The notes under the pieces were generated by a model that saw only the letters and a program-made list of their open reading frames with translations, made no database searches and was not told the origin of the DNA. This document shows positions 34,017-43,103 of a stretch of 64,000 nucleotides of DNA, piece by piece. The first letter of the stretch is position 1, and each line of letters begins with the position of its first letter. Origin of the DNA: Calothrix sp. NIES-2098 (GTDB taxonomy: Bacteria > Cyanobacteriota > Cyanobacteriia > Cyanobacteriales > Nostocaceae); the NCBI GenBank assembly GCA_002368175.1, contig AP018172.1, positions 4,214,001-4,278,000 on the forward strand, written 5' to 3'. The translations under genes were made by a program, and so were the position numbers.

Positions 34017-34398
34017 TAGATATGCTACCTATAGCTAACTAAAACTTGATGAGTATAGCACCTTGTACATCACAATCTCTTGCTAGCAATCCCACTAGCG
34101 AGCGCTCACACCTGATGTCAACAATATGACAATCGATTATTGAAAATATCTCTGCTATGAGTAGCAGATCGCCAAGTTTTATCGCCAGCAAATCTAAATT
34201 AATTGCGATCTATCGCTGCTGTACTGGGTTCTTTATGGTATTGGTTGGTAGGCGATCGCATTCAGTATTGTAGTGGCAAGCAGTGATTTTTGAGCGAAAT
34301 TCAGGCGATCGCATTTCAGAGAAATCCCTAAATATTAATAATTTGGCAGTAATCAAGTAAACCTAGGTTCGGAATGCATACCCAAAGGAGGTTGTAAG
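34017..34398. other. Intergenic region with repeated HIP1 sites
   Basis: About 380 bases between divergent genes, with no reading frame of note. It holds two copies of GGCGATCGCATT (near 34252 and 34306), an extended HIP1 context, and near its end the strong ribosome binding site AAAGGAGG (34384-34391) of the next gene. No hairpin terminator is expected between divergent genes and none was seen. Confidence 0.5.
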
Positions 34399-35220
34399 AT
34401 GAGTACGATCGCAACAAAAGACGGCACGCAGATCTATTACAAAGACTGGGGTACAGGACAACCCGTTGTCTTCAGTCATGGTTGGCCGCTGAATGCTGAT
34501 GCTTGGGACGAGCAGCTGGTGTTCTTGGCATCTAACGGCTATCGCGCTATTGCCCACGACCGTCGCGGACACGGACGCTCAAGCCAAACCTGGAATGGTA
34601 ATGAGATGGATACCTACGCCGACGACCTGGCGACACTCATTGAAACCTTGGATCTGACTAATTTGGTTCTGGTCGGTCACTCAACAGGTGGCGGTGAAGT
34701 TACTCGCTATATCGGTCGCCACGGTACACAGCGCGTCGCCAAAGTTGTGTTGCTGGGTGCAGTACCACCGCTGATGCTGAAGACAGAGGCTAATCCCGGC
34801 GGATTGCCGATCGAAGTCTTTGATAACATCCGTGCAGGCGTAGCTAGCGATCGCTCTCAATTCTACAAGGATCTCAGCGAGTCTTTCTATGGTGCCAACA
34901 GATCGGGTGCTAAGGTTTCGTCAGGTCTGCGGGAGCAGTTTTGGCTTTGGAGTATGCAAGTTGGTCTCAAAGGCGCGCTTGACTGTATCAAGGCGTTCTC
35001 AGAAACCGACTTTACCGAAGACCTCAAGAAATTTGACGTACCAACATTAATAATTCACGGCGATGACGACCAAATTGTGCCGATTGGTAGCTCAGCTCTT
35101 CTCTCGTCGCAAATTGTCAAAGGATCGACTCTCAAGGTTTATCCAGGTGCAGACCACGGTTTAGCCAGCACCCATCGGGATCAATTTAATAGCGATCTGC
35201 TCGCATTCCTCAAGACTTGA
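34399..35220 (+). CDS. Alpha/beta hydrolase of the non-haem haloperoxidase/arylesterase type
   Basis: A 273-residue cytoplasmic hydrolase of the cofactor-free chloroperoxidase group. Seen: FSHGWPLNADAWDEQL (oxyanion hole), HDRRGHGRSSQ, nucleophile Ser95 in GHSTGGGE, acid Asp in IHGDDDQIVP (about 222-224) and His253 in GADHGLA. Enzymes of this group hydrolyse aryl esters and can perhydrolyse acids; the natural substrate is usually unknown. AAAGGAGG lies seven bases before the ATG, unusually strong for this window. Codon use is more GC-rich (CGC, GAC, CTG, AAG) than in neighbours, which suggests recent transfer, since this family spreads widely among bacteria. Confidence 0.92.
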   Translation: MSTIATKDGTQIYYKDWGTGQPVVFSHGWPLNADAWDEQLVFLASNGYRAIAHDRRGHGRSSQTWNGNEMDTYADDLATLIETLDLTNLVLVGHSTGGGEVTRYIGRHGTQRVAKVVLLGAVPPLMLKTEANPGGLPIEVFDNIRAGVASDRSQFYKDLSESFYGANRSGAKVSSGLREQFWLWSMQVGLKGALDCIKAFSETDFTEDLKKFDVPTLIIHGDDDQIVPIGSSALLSSQIVKGSTLKVYPGADHGLASTHRDQFNSDLLAFLKT

Positions 35221-35328
35221 GGCTGCGAAAAAGTTACGTAATTTTGCAGGCGAATGTTCTATTTGCGGTTGAGTTACTTAGTTCTGACATTCTGGCTGAA
35301 GAAGAAAGAATTATTGAAACGTTCGACC

Positions 35329-35673
35329 TTATTCAGTACTTTCGTCTGCATTTAGTTGTTCTTGCCAAGGCGAGGAAGGTAGTTGAACAACTGATTGTAC
35401 AATACAGTTTTCTAGAAAGATGGGAATTCGTCCACAATTAGGACATTTCAGTCCTTCATCCTGCCGATCGTCAGTTTTACCTTTGAGTCGCGGTTTGGAA
35501 TTTTGCGGTGTCTGAAAAACCACTTCAATAGATAGCGCAGTCAAGCAGTTGCGACATTCACAAGTCAATTGTTGCCCCATGTCGCTAGTTTGAGAGACTT
35601 TGAGGTGCTGAGTTTTAAAATACTTTTCCGGTTCTTCAGGCAGCGATCGCTCTTCGTCAAACTTGTTAGGCAT
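35329..35673 (-). CDS. Small zinc-ribbon-like protein
   Basis: A 114-residue protein with two cysteine clusters: Cys38, Cys40, Cys43 (TCECRNC) and Cys77, Cys80 (KCPNCGR), plus Cys90. This is a zinc-ribbon arrangement for a structural zinc. The ends are acidic and probably disordered (DEERSLPEEPEKY; LNADESTE). No family is recognised. A plus-strand frame overlaps it at 35217-35441, but only this frame has a protein-like pattern with conserved-type motifs. It lies downstream of the exopolysaccharide cluster, on the same strand but 132 bases away. Function unknown. Confidence 0.65.
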   Translation of the reverse strand: MPNKFDEERSLPEEPEKYFKTQHLKVSQTSDMGQQLTCECRNCLTALSIEVVFQTPQNSKPRLKGKTDDRQDEGLKCPNCGRIPIFLENCIVQSVVQLPSSPWQEQLNADESTE

Positions 35674-35804
35674 GGTTTGGGTTTGGTTGCTTTAACAGCA
35701 TTGAGTTGAACTTTGAGGTGCTGACACTACAGCATTAACTCGCCATTGTTGCTTAATCCTACAGTAAATCATTGCATTCATTGAATAACTTGTTGCAAGA
35801 TAGC

Positions 35805-36287
35805 TCACTTCTGGCTTCGACAGTTTAGTTTCTCTGTTTTGTCCTGATAAGTCAATTGCACCTCTGCTACATGGGTAAATCTACTGTATTGGATGTTGGC
35901 AAAAGCTACACCTTTATTGCCGGATACGTCTAAGGATAATTCCACTTCATTACTCGAACTATTTGCCTCATATATCAGATAGTTTTTACCCTGATTCGGT
36001 GCAACAAATTTTACACTACCTACACGCTCAATAATTGGCTGACAGATTTTGATTGAGTTCACAACTATGGGATAACCACGAAATTCTTTGTCTGCCCATT
36101 GCTGCCGAACTTCAGGCGAAGCCGTTACATGGGGAAAACCGTTGTTGTAAACCACGATTAATGTTAAAGCGATCGCGGACGGAATTAAAGCTCTCAATAA
36201 TAAAACTATAAAATTGGTGTTGGATCTACTGCGTTTAAATCTACAAGCAAAATAGATCCCGAAAGCATACAGCTGGTTTGAAAACAA
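35805..36287 (-). CDS. Membrane-anchored protein, possibly Coa1/Tim21-like fold
   Basis: A 160-residue protein. One membrane helix at about 26-48 (FIVLLLRALIPSAIALTLIVVY), then a soluble domain with SPEVRQQWADKEFRGYPI, ELSLDVSGNKGVAFANIQYS and AEVQLTYQDKTEKL. This order (membrane anchor, PEV...G-P-I, SG-x-KG strand) resembles the cytochrome-oxidase assembly Coa1 family, but the likeness is weak and from memory. It starts 36 bases after the Wzc-like stop on the same strand, so it is probably the last gene of the exopolysaccharide operon. A role in polymer export would also be plausible. The N-terminal 25 residues are unusual and a later start inside them is possible. Confidence 0.6.
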   Translation of the reverse strand: MFSNQLYAFGIYFACRFKRSRSNTNFIVLLLRALIPSAIALTLIVVYNNGFPHVTASPEVRQQWADKEFRGYPIVVNSIKICQPIIERVGSVKFVAPNQGKNYLIYEANSSSNEVELSLDVSGNKGVAFANIQYSRFTHVAEVQLTYQDKTEKLNCRSQK

Positions 36288-36323
36288 CTGTATATTGATG
36301 CTTGAGAGAATTCAGTATATTAA

Positions 36324-38498
36324 TCAGCTGTTGTTGGCAGCTACGGAAACTTCTGCGTCTGATTCTTTTTGAGATGAAACATTTGCTGATTTTTCAACTG
36401 ACTCAGGCAAAGAGACAATGATATCACCACCATTAATCACAGCCCCTAAAAGTCCTAGTTCCGATTCAACTAATTGATCGATCGCTTCACCTAGCAAGTT
36501 TTCTTGGGTATAGTTTGGTCGCGCCACAATTATTATCCCATCGCTGTAAGGTTGGATTAACAAAGGATCGTTAGATAAGCTCAGGGGGCTAGTATCTAAA
36601 ATTACTAGATCGTAGCGCTCTCGCACATCCTCCATTAGCCGTCGCATTTCGCTTGATTCCAAAATTGCCGCCGATTGCCGCAAAGGGCCGGGGCTAGGAA
36701 GTATGTATAAATTTTCTACATCAGGAACTAAGCGGATACATTCACTAAGGCTGGCGTAATAGCGTAGAGGTTCAATATTAGCATCGGGATCGTGATTAAC
36801 TTTTAAGGATGAACAAGCAGAAGGCGATCGCAAATCTGTTTCAATAATCAAGGTTCTTTTGCCAGCACGGGCAGAAGCTATGCCTAAGTTATAAGCGCTT
36901 GTAGTCTTACCCTCGGAGTTACTGACACTAGTAACTAAAACTACTTTGAGGTTTTTACCACCTATCCGCCGCAAATTACTGCGGAACTTTTCATAAAATT
37001 CTAAATAAGGAGAATATGGGGAAACTATAACTGGTATGGCTTCTGCATCCAAATCATCAGTAGGTATAAGAGGTATTTCTCCTAGCCTTGCAACTTCCCG
37101 CTGCTTCAGGCTTTCGCGGATATCTTCTCTGGTCTTGAAAGTACCTTCTAGCGAACCTAACAAGAAGATGATACCGCCACCTACTACCAATCCCATCAGA
37201 CCGCCAACAGCCAACGTCACAGGCACGCTCTTAGGTTTGACGGTATCAGCGATCGCAATGGGTTGTCTAGCAATACTGAGACTCGTGACAGTTTCAGCTT
37301 CTGCGGTTTTTGCATCGGCTAGCTTCGCCTGCATTTTGTCATAGACAGCTTTTTTCAAGGCTACCTCTTGTTCTAAACGCGATCGCTCTAATTGTTTGTT
37401 AGGTATTGAAGAATATACCTGTCGCAATCGCGCTTCTTCTTGAACTTGTTGAGCTAATTGTTGTTGTAGCGTTTCCCTTTGGGTTTGCAATGCTACCATC
37501 TGGTTTGCAAGTTCTTGGCGTGCTGGATCTAAGTTACTTTGGGCACGAATATTCGAGACATTACCAGTTAGAGGTGCTGCTGTACCTCCACCACCTACCA
37601 CTTCCGCCGCCCGTTGTTGCAGTAATTCTTCAGCCGCCTGTTTCTGACGCTGCAACTGAATCATCGTTGGGTGTTCTGGTCGCAAATCTTTGCGCAGCAC
37701 GGCAATTTGTGATTCAATTTGATAAATTTGCGATCGCAAACTCGCAAGAATTGGATCGGCACTTAAAGCTGAAGAAACGTAAGCTTGACCAACATTTAAA
37801 CCTAATTTGTCTTGCAAACTGCGAATTTGAGCATTAATACCAGCAATAGTAAGTTTAATTTGACGTTGCTGATTTTGGCTGCTAGTCACCGCAGTTAATA
37901 AACTACCATTCTCAGATGCTAATATTGCAGGTCGCTCTCGGCGATCGTATTGTTCTAGCCTCCTCTCTGCTGCTTGCAGTTCCAACTTAGCCTGAGGTAC
38001 GCGTTCGTTAATTTTGAGAATAATTGCTTTTAATCGCCCTGTATTAATATCACTACTGAGCTTGACCATTGCTTGCATCAATGCCTGCAATACTTCTACA
38101 GCTCGCTTGCGATCGCTATCTTTATATTTAAGCTCGATAATTGTGGAATCTAATTGTCCAGTTCGAGGATTTTTCTTTGGTATAGAAATGGCAATACTTG
38201 TACCAATTTTTTTTGGTTTAACGTTGACTTTGGCTGACACAGCTTCGATCAACTGATCTGATAGTAAAACTTGTTCGTTTAATTCTTGCCCTTGTTGTTG
38301 AATTTCACTACCAGTTGCAGAGAAGGAAACTGGCGGGCGATTGTAGGTTAGCGCCGCATTTGCTATATAGCTAGGTGGTGGCTCTGGTTGTAAAGCCACC
38401 ACCGTTGAACCAGCTACAACTAAGACAAAACTGGCTAATCCAATTAATTTATACTTTTCAAAAGCAATAATATAGCGTTTAACAATTGGTGGAGTCAT
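36324..38498 (-). CDS. Wzc-like polysaccharide co-polymerase / BY-kinase-like protein
   Basis: A 724-residue inner-membrane protein governing chain length and export of a surface polysaccharide. Membrane helix 1 at about 17-36, a long periplasmic coiled-coil domain to about 420 (Wzz-type), membrane helix 2 at about 428-450 (VTLAVGGLMGLVVGGGIIFLL), then a cytoplasmic ATPase: Walker A SVSNSEGKTT, Walker A' LIIETDLRSP, Walker B LVILDTSPL. The C-terminal tail (about 690-724) has no tyrosine, so the usual Tyr cluster of autophosphorylating BY-kinases is missing. It lies 94 bases after the Wza-like gene. The start codon sits inside a repeated ATGACAAATGAC stretch and has no clear ribosome binding site, so the exact start is uncertain. 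Confidence 0.9.
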   Translation of the reverse strand: MTPPIVKRYIIAFEKYKLIGLASFVLVVAGSTVVALQPEPPPSYIANAALTYNRPPVSFSATGSEIQQQGQELNEQVLLSDQLIEAVSAKVNVKPKKIGTSIAISIPKKNPRTGQLDSTIIELKYKDSDRKRAVEVLQALMQAMVKLSSDINTGRLKAIILKINERVPQAKLELQAAERRLEQYDRRERPAILASENGSLLTAVTSSQNQQRQIKLTIAGINAQIRSLQDKLGLNVGQAYVSSALSADPILASLRSQIYQIESQIAVLRKDLRPEHPTMIQLQRQKQAAEELLQQRAAEVVGGGGTAAPLTGNVSNIRAQSNLDPARQELANQMVALQTQRETLQQQLAQQVQEEARLRQVYSSIPNKQLERSRLEQEVALKKAVYDKMQAKLADAKTAEAETVTSLSIARQPIAIADTVKPKSVPVTLAVGGLMGLVVGGGIIFLLGSLEGTFKTREDIRESLKQREVARLGEIPLIPTDDLDAEAIPVIVSPYSPYLEFYEKFRSNLRRIGGKNLKVVLVTSVSNSEGKTTSAYNLGIASARAGKRTLIIETDLRSPSACSSLKVNHDPDANIEPLRYYASLSECIRLVPDVENLYILPSPGPLRQSAAILESSEMRRLMEDVRERYDLVILDTSPLSLSNDPLLIQPYSDGIIIVARPNYTQENLLGEAIDQLVESELGLLGAVINGGDIIVSLPESVEKSANVSSQKESDAEVSVAANNS

Positions 38499-38499
38499 T

Positions 38500-38592
38500 T
38501 GTCATTTGTCATTGGTTATTAGTTATTTCTTTTCCCCCTGCTCCCTGCTCCCTGCCCCTCTGCCTTTTCCTCCTTGCTTCCTCATCTCCCCA
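38500..38592. repeat. Repeat-rich spacer (ATGACAA-type and CTCCCTG heptamers)
   Basis: GTCATTTGTCATT at about 38500 and three near-identical heptamers CCCCCTG-CTCCCTG-CTCCCTG at 38534-38554, followed by further pyrimidine-rich variants. It lies between the Wza-like stop and the Wzc-like start and resembles the short tandem repeats seen at other spacers of the window. Confidence 0.65.
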
Positions 38593-39927
38593 CTACTTCG
38601 CTCCGCCTGTAAAGAAGTCAAAGAAGCGAATAAAGCTCTGAACGTTAAAGAATGGTTGCGTAATTGTACTGAGAGCGTTAGTAATTCTACCAATCAGGTT
38701 ACGACCAACCACGATAACATCATTATCTTGAAGCGGCACGTTTTGGGATATATCGCCACCTAGAGCTTTTTTAGCATCTAGCCTTTGGGTGACAGCTTGA
38801 CCCCGTTCGGGATCGAAACGTACTAAAGCAATATCTCGGAGGTTAGCGGTATCAAGATTAATTCCGCCTAATGCATCTACAAATGTGCTGCCATTAGGTA
38901 AAACTTGATTGGCAATGCCTCCAGCGGCATAGTTTAAAACCCTGACTCTAATCTGTGGTACAGCTAAGGTTGAACGAGCAATCAGATTGCGATCGTAGCC
39001 ATCATCAGTACCAATTTCACGCCGGGGAACTATGATGGCATCGCCATCTTGGAGGCGGAAATTAGGTACTGAACTACCATTCTGCAATGCTGTATACAGG
39101 TCAATATTTTGCGAAATCACAGACCCATCAACCAACCGCCTACGCACCTGTACTTGTCGTAGGTCTGCATTGATTGTCGTCCCACCAGATGTCAGCAAAG
39201 CATCCCCAACACGGGGTGTAGGCGATGCCATTGCATAAATCCCCGGACGAAAAACTTCCCCGCTAATCGTGACTTGCACGGGTCTTGGTGCTGCCAATGA
39301 TACTGCCACAATTGGATCTACTAACAAGCGACTTAAAGCTAAACGAATTTTTTCTTGTGCTTCCTCCACACTCAAGCCTTGTAGGGATACTGTTCCTACT
39401 TGCGGTACTAAAATATTCCCCTCCGGATTAATTACGGCTTGAAAACTTAAATCGGGACGCTGCCCTGTTAATGATAAAACTACTACTGGCTCGACTACGT
39501 AACGGTTGAGTAAGGAGCGTATTTTTTCTTGTGCTTCTAGTAAAGTTAAACCTTGTAGCGATACTGTTTTGATTAGCGGGACAATGATGTTGCCTTCGGG
39601 ATTAATTGATGCTTGGAAACTCAAATCTGGAAAGCGTTGAACTATAACGCTAATGTTATCTCCTGGCCCTAAGCGATAAGGGCCAGGAGGGCGCTGAACT
39701 ACAACGCTAATAGTATCTCCTGGCCCTAAAACGTAGCGGTTAAGTTGAGGAGAGATTTCGCTGTTTAAACCAGTAGGTGCAACCTCAGGAGGTGAGGGAA
39801 AAGGAGAGGCTTGCCCTGATGATGGTTGTGGAGAGGTTACAGGTTGAGCAACAACTGCTTGAAACGCTGTTGTCCAGAAAACACCAAGCTGGAGGCTCAC
39901 AAAACACAGAGCGCTGAATGCACGCAT
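38593..39927 (-). CDS. Wza-like polysaccharide export protein with duplicated export domain
   Basis: Outer-membrane polysaccharide export protein of about 444 residues. Signal peptide at the start (RAFSALCFVSLQLGVFWTTAFQAVVAQP), a Pro/Ser linker, then a duplicated export region: two copies of (L)GPGD(T/N)ISV(V/I)VQR, and two copies of the block PDLSFQA(S/V)INPEGNI(I/L)VP ... VSLQGL ... EEAQEKIR. Then two SLBB-type domains (VTISGEVFRPGIYAM, and VRVLNYAAGGIANQVLPNG). The double export domain is unusual. ATG 39927 gives a clean signal peptide; a frame extension to 39957 adds ten residues. It lies upstream of the Wzc-like gene. Confidence 0.88.
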   Translation of the reverse strand: MRAFSALCFVSLQLGVFWTTAFQAVVAQPVTSPQPSSGQASPFPSPPEVAPTGLNSEISPQLNRYVLGPGDTISVVVQRPPGPYRLGPGDNISVIVQRFPDLSFQASINPEGNIIVPLIKTVSLQGLTLLEAQEKIRSLLNRYVVEPVVVLSLTGQRPDLSFQAVINPEGNILVPQVGTVSLQGLSVEEAQEKIRLALSRLLVDPIVAVSLAAPRPVQVTISGEVFRPGIYAMASPTPRVGDALLTSGGTTINADLRQVQVRRRLVDGSVISQNIDLYTALQNGSSVPNFRLQDGDAIIVPRREIGTDDGYDRNLIARSTLAVPQIRVRVLNYAAGGIANQVLPNGSTFVDALGGINLDTANLRDIALVRFDPERGQAVTQRLDAKKALGGDISQNVPLQDNDVIVVGRNLIGRITNALSTITQPFFNVQSFIRFFDFFTGGAK

Positions 39928-40182
39928 ATGAAAATTGTAAATATAAACATTTGTCATAGGAAAGCTAGACTCAAAAATGGGTCTTGCTTGAGTCGCTATT
40001 CTACTCTGGTAATACTTAAAATGTCTCTTACTTCACCGAGAAATTACTATGTCCAAAGATGTGAAAATATTACATCAAGAAAAAGCGATCGCCCGCATTA
40101 CTGAAATATGAGTCAAGCTGAATTCATACTTGTCTTAGCAAAGCGCGATCGCACAATTCAACATCTCTGCATCACCTACTCG

Positions 40183-40902
40183 TTAATTTCCCTGTAGAGA
40201 CTCTGCCATTAATGCAGTTTGTACCGTCTGCCCAATAGACTCAGCTAAAGGCCAAATTTTTTCCACCTGACCTAAAGGTTCCATTGGAACGAGAATACTC
40301 ACAGCAACCCAAGGAATTCGCTGCTTACGCCACTGTGCCAACTGATCGGCAAAAAACCAGTGTAAAGGTGATGGGTTTCCCCCATTCGGTAGAGCATACC
40401 ACTGCAACACACCAAAAGTATCCTGCCTTGTCGAAGCGCGAAAGAATCTAGCTTCTACCTGAGTTTGTCTAGGCTGTTTTACAGTAAATGTAGCCGAACG
40501 ATATTGAGCTATGTCCCACCTTCCCCAACGCGACTTTCCCCAACCGTTAACTTCTGTCCACTCCACTTCAGGTTGATCCATCGGGCCATTTTGAGGTAGC
40601 AACAGCAATATCGCTTGAGTTTGCGAGTCTTGTTTCTTAATTAGCTGTAGCGACCATTTATGTTCGCCAATTGCTTGTTCCGCCTGTTCAATAGTTTGCC
40701 AACCAGGAAGACTTAATCCAGAATTGCGTATATGTTTCAATGCTTTCAGGCTGGTTATTGGTGGTGGCTGTTTCCATTGCCAGTGTCCTGTCAGGTATCC
40801 GGGAACGCTTCCAATAGCAAATAGCAGCAGCAATAATACAAGTGCTACTACCTGAGTCCATTGGCTTTCTTTGAAATATTTAGTTAAGGAAATCATTAAC
40901 AA
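40183..40902 (-). CDS. Cyanoexosortase A system-associated protein
   Basis: A 239-residue protein with one N-terminal membrane helix (about 17-36, VVALVLLLLLFAIGSVPGYL) and a periplasmic domain of the EpsI-like type (LPGWQTIEQAEQAIGEHKWS, WTEVNGWGKSRWGRWD, WYALPNGGNPSPLHWFFADQ). Proteins of this kind are found next to cyanobacterial exosortases. It starts 73 bases after the exosortase stop and is most likely co-transcribed. It probably helps the exosortase or the linked polymer export; its activity is not known. Family name is from memory. Confidence 0.78.
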   Translation of the reverse strand: MLMISLTKYFKESQWTQVVALVLLLLLFAIGSVPGYLTGHWQWKQPPPITSLKALKHIRNSGLSLPGWQTIEQAEQAIGEHKWSLQLIKKQDSQTQAILLLLPQNGPMDQPEVEWTEVNGWGKSRWGRWDIAQYRSATFTVKQPRQTQVEARFFRASTRQDTFGVLQWYALPNGGNPSPLHWFFADQLAQWRKQRIPWVAVSILVPMEPLGQVEKIWPLAESIGQTVQTALMAESLQGN

Positions 40903-40975
40903 GATTTGTAATATTTAGGCAAAAGTTTACTTGACCAAATTAGGCAATGAGTTCAGTAATCCTAACAGTCTGTTT

Positions 40976-41878
40976 TTAGGAGCGATCGCTATCTGCTTCT
41001 AGTTCAATATCTGTAACTGTTGAGAAATAGCTATTAATCCGATTTAGTAAAGGCACTAATACTAGCAACATACAACCAGAATATAGATCGCCACCCCAAT
41101 CATCATGAAGCCATTTAAAAGCTGCTTCTTGACCTGTGCCGTGAAAGAATGTTAGTGCAGTGTTACGAAAGATATTGGCCGTAATGCTAATCAAAACAGC
41201 AATTCCTAAAAACCAACTAGTTGTACGACGTGAAGACAAAGCCCCTGTCCAATAAAGCAACATTAAGCTGACGTACATGGTAGTAAATAACATTTTCAAC
41301 CCCGCACAATAAGGTGCAACTTCCACAATTCGTCCGCCGACATACAGATTTATTCCTTCAACAGTTACTTCCATACCAAACTGATTTAGGATGAAGCCAG
41401 CTGTACCAGCAATGAAACTTTGTAGAGGTAAGGTGTAAGGTGCAATCAGGTAAGGCCCGGCTGTTGGGGTGGCGAAAAATATTAACAATAGAGGAAATCC
41501 TTGCAATTTGAAACCTGGTATACCTTTAAACCACAAGCACAATCCGGCTAAAATTGCCGGGAAGGAAAGGTTCACCCACTCAGCTACACCACTTAAATAA
41601 AAAACTCCCCCAACTAATAGCAAAAAAGGGCCTAGCGGATGGATCCTATCTGGTAGACGTTGCCATTGTTTGCGTTGCAGCCAAACTAGGTAAGTGGCAA
41701 ATGGTAAACCAATTAAACCGTGGCTAAAATATTCATGTTCTGTACTAATATTTTTGTGTAACCAGCCATCTAGCCAGTGTAGTAATAGAGGCGCATACAG
41801 CAGAAATAAAACGCCTAAAATTGCTAAAATTAGTAGTTGAGAAGTGTTGCTATTTTTTATCTGTTGTGGGATTGCCAT
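40976..41878 (-). CDS. Cyanoexosortase A
   Basis: Integral-membrane transpeptidase-like protease of about 300 residues with some eight membrane segments. It carries the exosortase catalytic triad: Cys191 in VAPYCAGLKML, Arg238 in NIFRNTAL and His258 in WLHDDWGGDLYSG (numbered from ATG 41878). Exosortases cut C-terminal sorting signals (PEP-CTERM-like) from exported proteins, and their genes travel with exopolysaccharide genes, as here. ATG 41890 is a possible earlier start. The gene lies between the aminotransferase and its associated protein. One candidate substrate type, the WGxxGxxG protein at 47.7 kb, is in the window; no classic PEP-CTERM protein was seen. Confidence 0.9.
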   Translation of the reverse strand: MAIPQQIKNSNTSQLLILAILGVLFLLYAPLLLHWLDGWLHKNISTEHEYFSHGLIGLPFATYLVWLQRKQWQRLPDRIHPLGPFLLLVGGVFYLSGVAEWVNLSFPAILAGLCLWFKGIPGFKLQGFPLLLIFFATPTAGPYLIAPYTLPLQSFIAGTAGFILNQFGMEVTVEGINLYVGGRIVEVAPYCAGLKMLFTTMYVSLMLLYWTGALSSRRTTSWFLGIAVLISITANIFRNTALTFFHGTGQEAAFKWLHDDWGGDLYSGCMLLVLVPLLNRINSYFSTVTDIELEADSDRS

Positions 41879-41936
41879 GATTTTCAGCAATGCAAAATTT
41901 ATTGATAGTTAATGCTTTCGTAGCAAGCCAAACAAA

Positions 41937-43103
41937 TTAAATGCACAACAACTGTTGTTGTTCGCCACTTAAAGTAGATTTAATAGCTGTTACAACTTTG
42001 GTAATTTGACTATTGTTTAAACCTGGATACATAGGTAACGATAAAATTTGCTGTGCCAACTTTTCTGCTTGGGGGAAATCTCCAAGTTGATAGCCTAAAT
42101 AAGTGAATGCTGGCTGAAGATGGCAAGGAATTGGGTAATGAATTCCTGTTTGAATCCCCTCTGCTGTCAGTTTGTCTTGAATTTGCTGACGTGTTAAAGG
42201 GCAAGAATCATTAATTTTAATTACATAAAGATGATAAACATGCCCAGTAGCGCTGTGATTTTGTAGCGGAATAATACCAGCAGATGCTAAGGGTAATAGT
42301 TCTAAGTCGTATTGTTGAGCAATACTATTGCGATCGCAATTCCACTTGGGTAAATATGGTAGTTTTTGCAGTAATACTGCTGCTTGTAAGGTATCTAGAC
42401 GGCTATTTGTACCTTCTTCAACATGAAAATACTTTTGCGATGCGCCATAATTTCGCAACCGCACCATTTTTTGAGCGACATCTGGATCTCGCGTTAATAG
42501 CATTCCGCCATCGCCAAATGCTCCCAAATTCTTACTAGGATAGAAACTAAAAGCTGCTGCAATTCCTACTGAACCAGCACGATATCCATCTCGTTCTGCT
42601 AAATGTGCTTGTGCTGCATCTTCAAAAATTAGCAGGTTGTAGGTTTTAGCAAAATCTAATAGCTGTCGTGGTGACACCATTTGGCCGTAAAGATGTACGG
42701 GAATAATTGCTTTTGTTCTAGGTGTAACTAATTTGGCTGCTGCTGCTAAATCTATTAAAGCTGTTTCGGGATCGCAATCTACCAAAATCGGTTTAGCCCC
42801 AACACGTAGCACTCCAATTAGGGTGGCAACAAAGGTATTTGCAGGTAATAAAACCTCATCACCACTACCAATATTACAGGCTTGTAAACCGAGAGCGATC
42901 GCATCAGTACCGGATGCCACTCCTACACCATATTGCGTACCAGATGCTGCTGCAAAAGCTGCCTCAAAATCAGAAAGTGCTTGCCCTAAAATAAAATCTC
43001 CTTTTGTTAATACAGCCTGAATTGCCTGCTCCAATTGAATTTGAATAGGCTGATGTTGTAAATTCAAGTCTACAAAAGGAATTTTTATCGCATTTTTATT
43101 CAT
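41937..43103 (-). CDS. DegT/DnrJ/EryC1/StrS sugar aminotransferase
   Basis: A 388-residue pyridoxal-phosphate enzyme that transaminates keto-sugar nucleotides in the synthesis of amino sugars for surface glycans. Seen: VDLNLQHQPIQ at the N-terminus, GSGDEVLLPANTFVAT, PVHLYGQ, FEDAAQAHLA, and the Schiff-base lysine in FSFYPSKNLGAFGDGG, followed by LRNYG and NSRLDTLQAAVL. All catalytic features are present. It is the first gene of the minus-strand exosortase/polysaccharide cluster, 46 bases before the exosortase. The precise sugar (for example perosamine or a 3-amino sugar) cannot be told. Confidence 0.93.
   Translation of the reverse strand: MNKNAIKIPFVDLNLQHQPIQIQLEQAIQAVLTKGDFILGQALSDFEAAFAAASGTQYGVGVASGTDAIALGLQACNIGSGDEVLLPANTFVATLIGVLRVGAKPILVDCDPETALIDLAAAAKLVTPRTKAIIPVHLYGQMVSPRQLLDFAKTYNLLIFEDAAQAHLAERDGYRAGSVGIAAAFSFYPSKNLGAFGDGGMLLTRDPDVAQKMVRLRNYGASQKYFHVEEGTNSRLDTLQAAVLLQKLPYLPKWNCDRNSIAQQYDLELLPLASAGIIPLQNHSATGHVYHLYVIKINDSCPLTRQQIQDKLTAEGIQTGIHYPIPCHLQPAFTYLGYQLGDFPQAEKLAQQILSLPMYPGLNNSQITKVVTAIKSTLSGEQQQLLCI

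Noticed and set aside
35217..35441. 74-codon plus-strand frame following the hydrolase
   Set aside because: It overlaps the antisense zinc-ribbon gene, which has a much more protein-like pattern; no ribosome binding site of its own.
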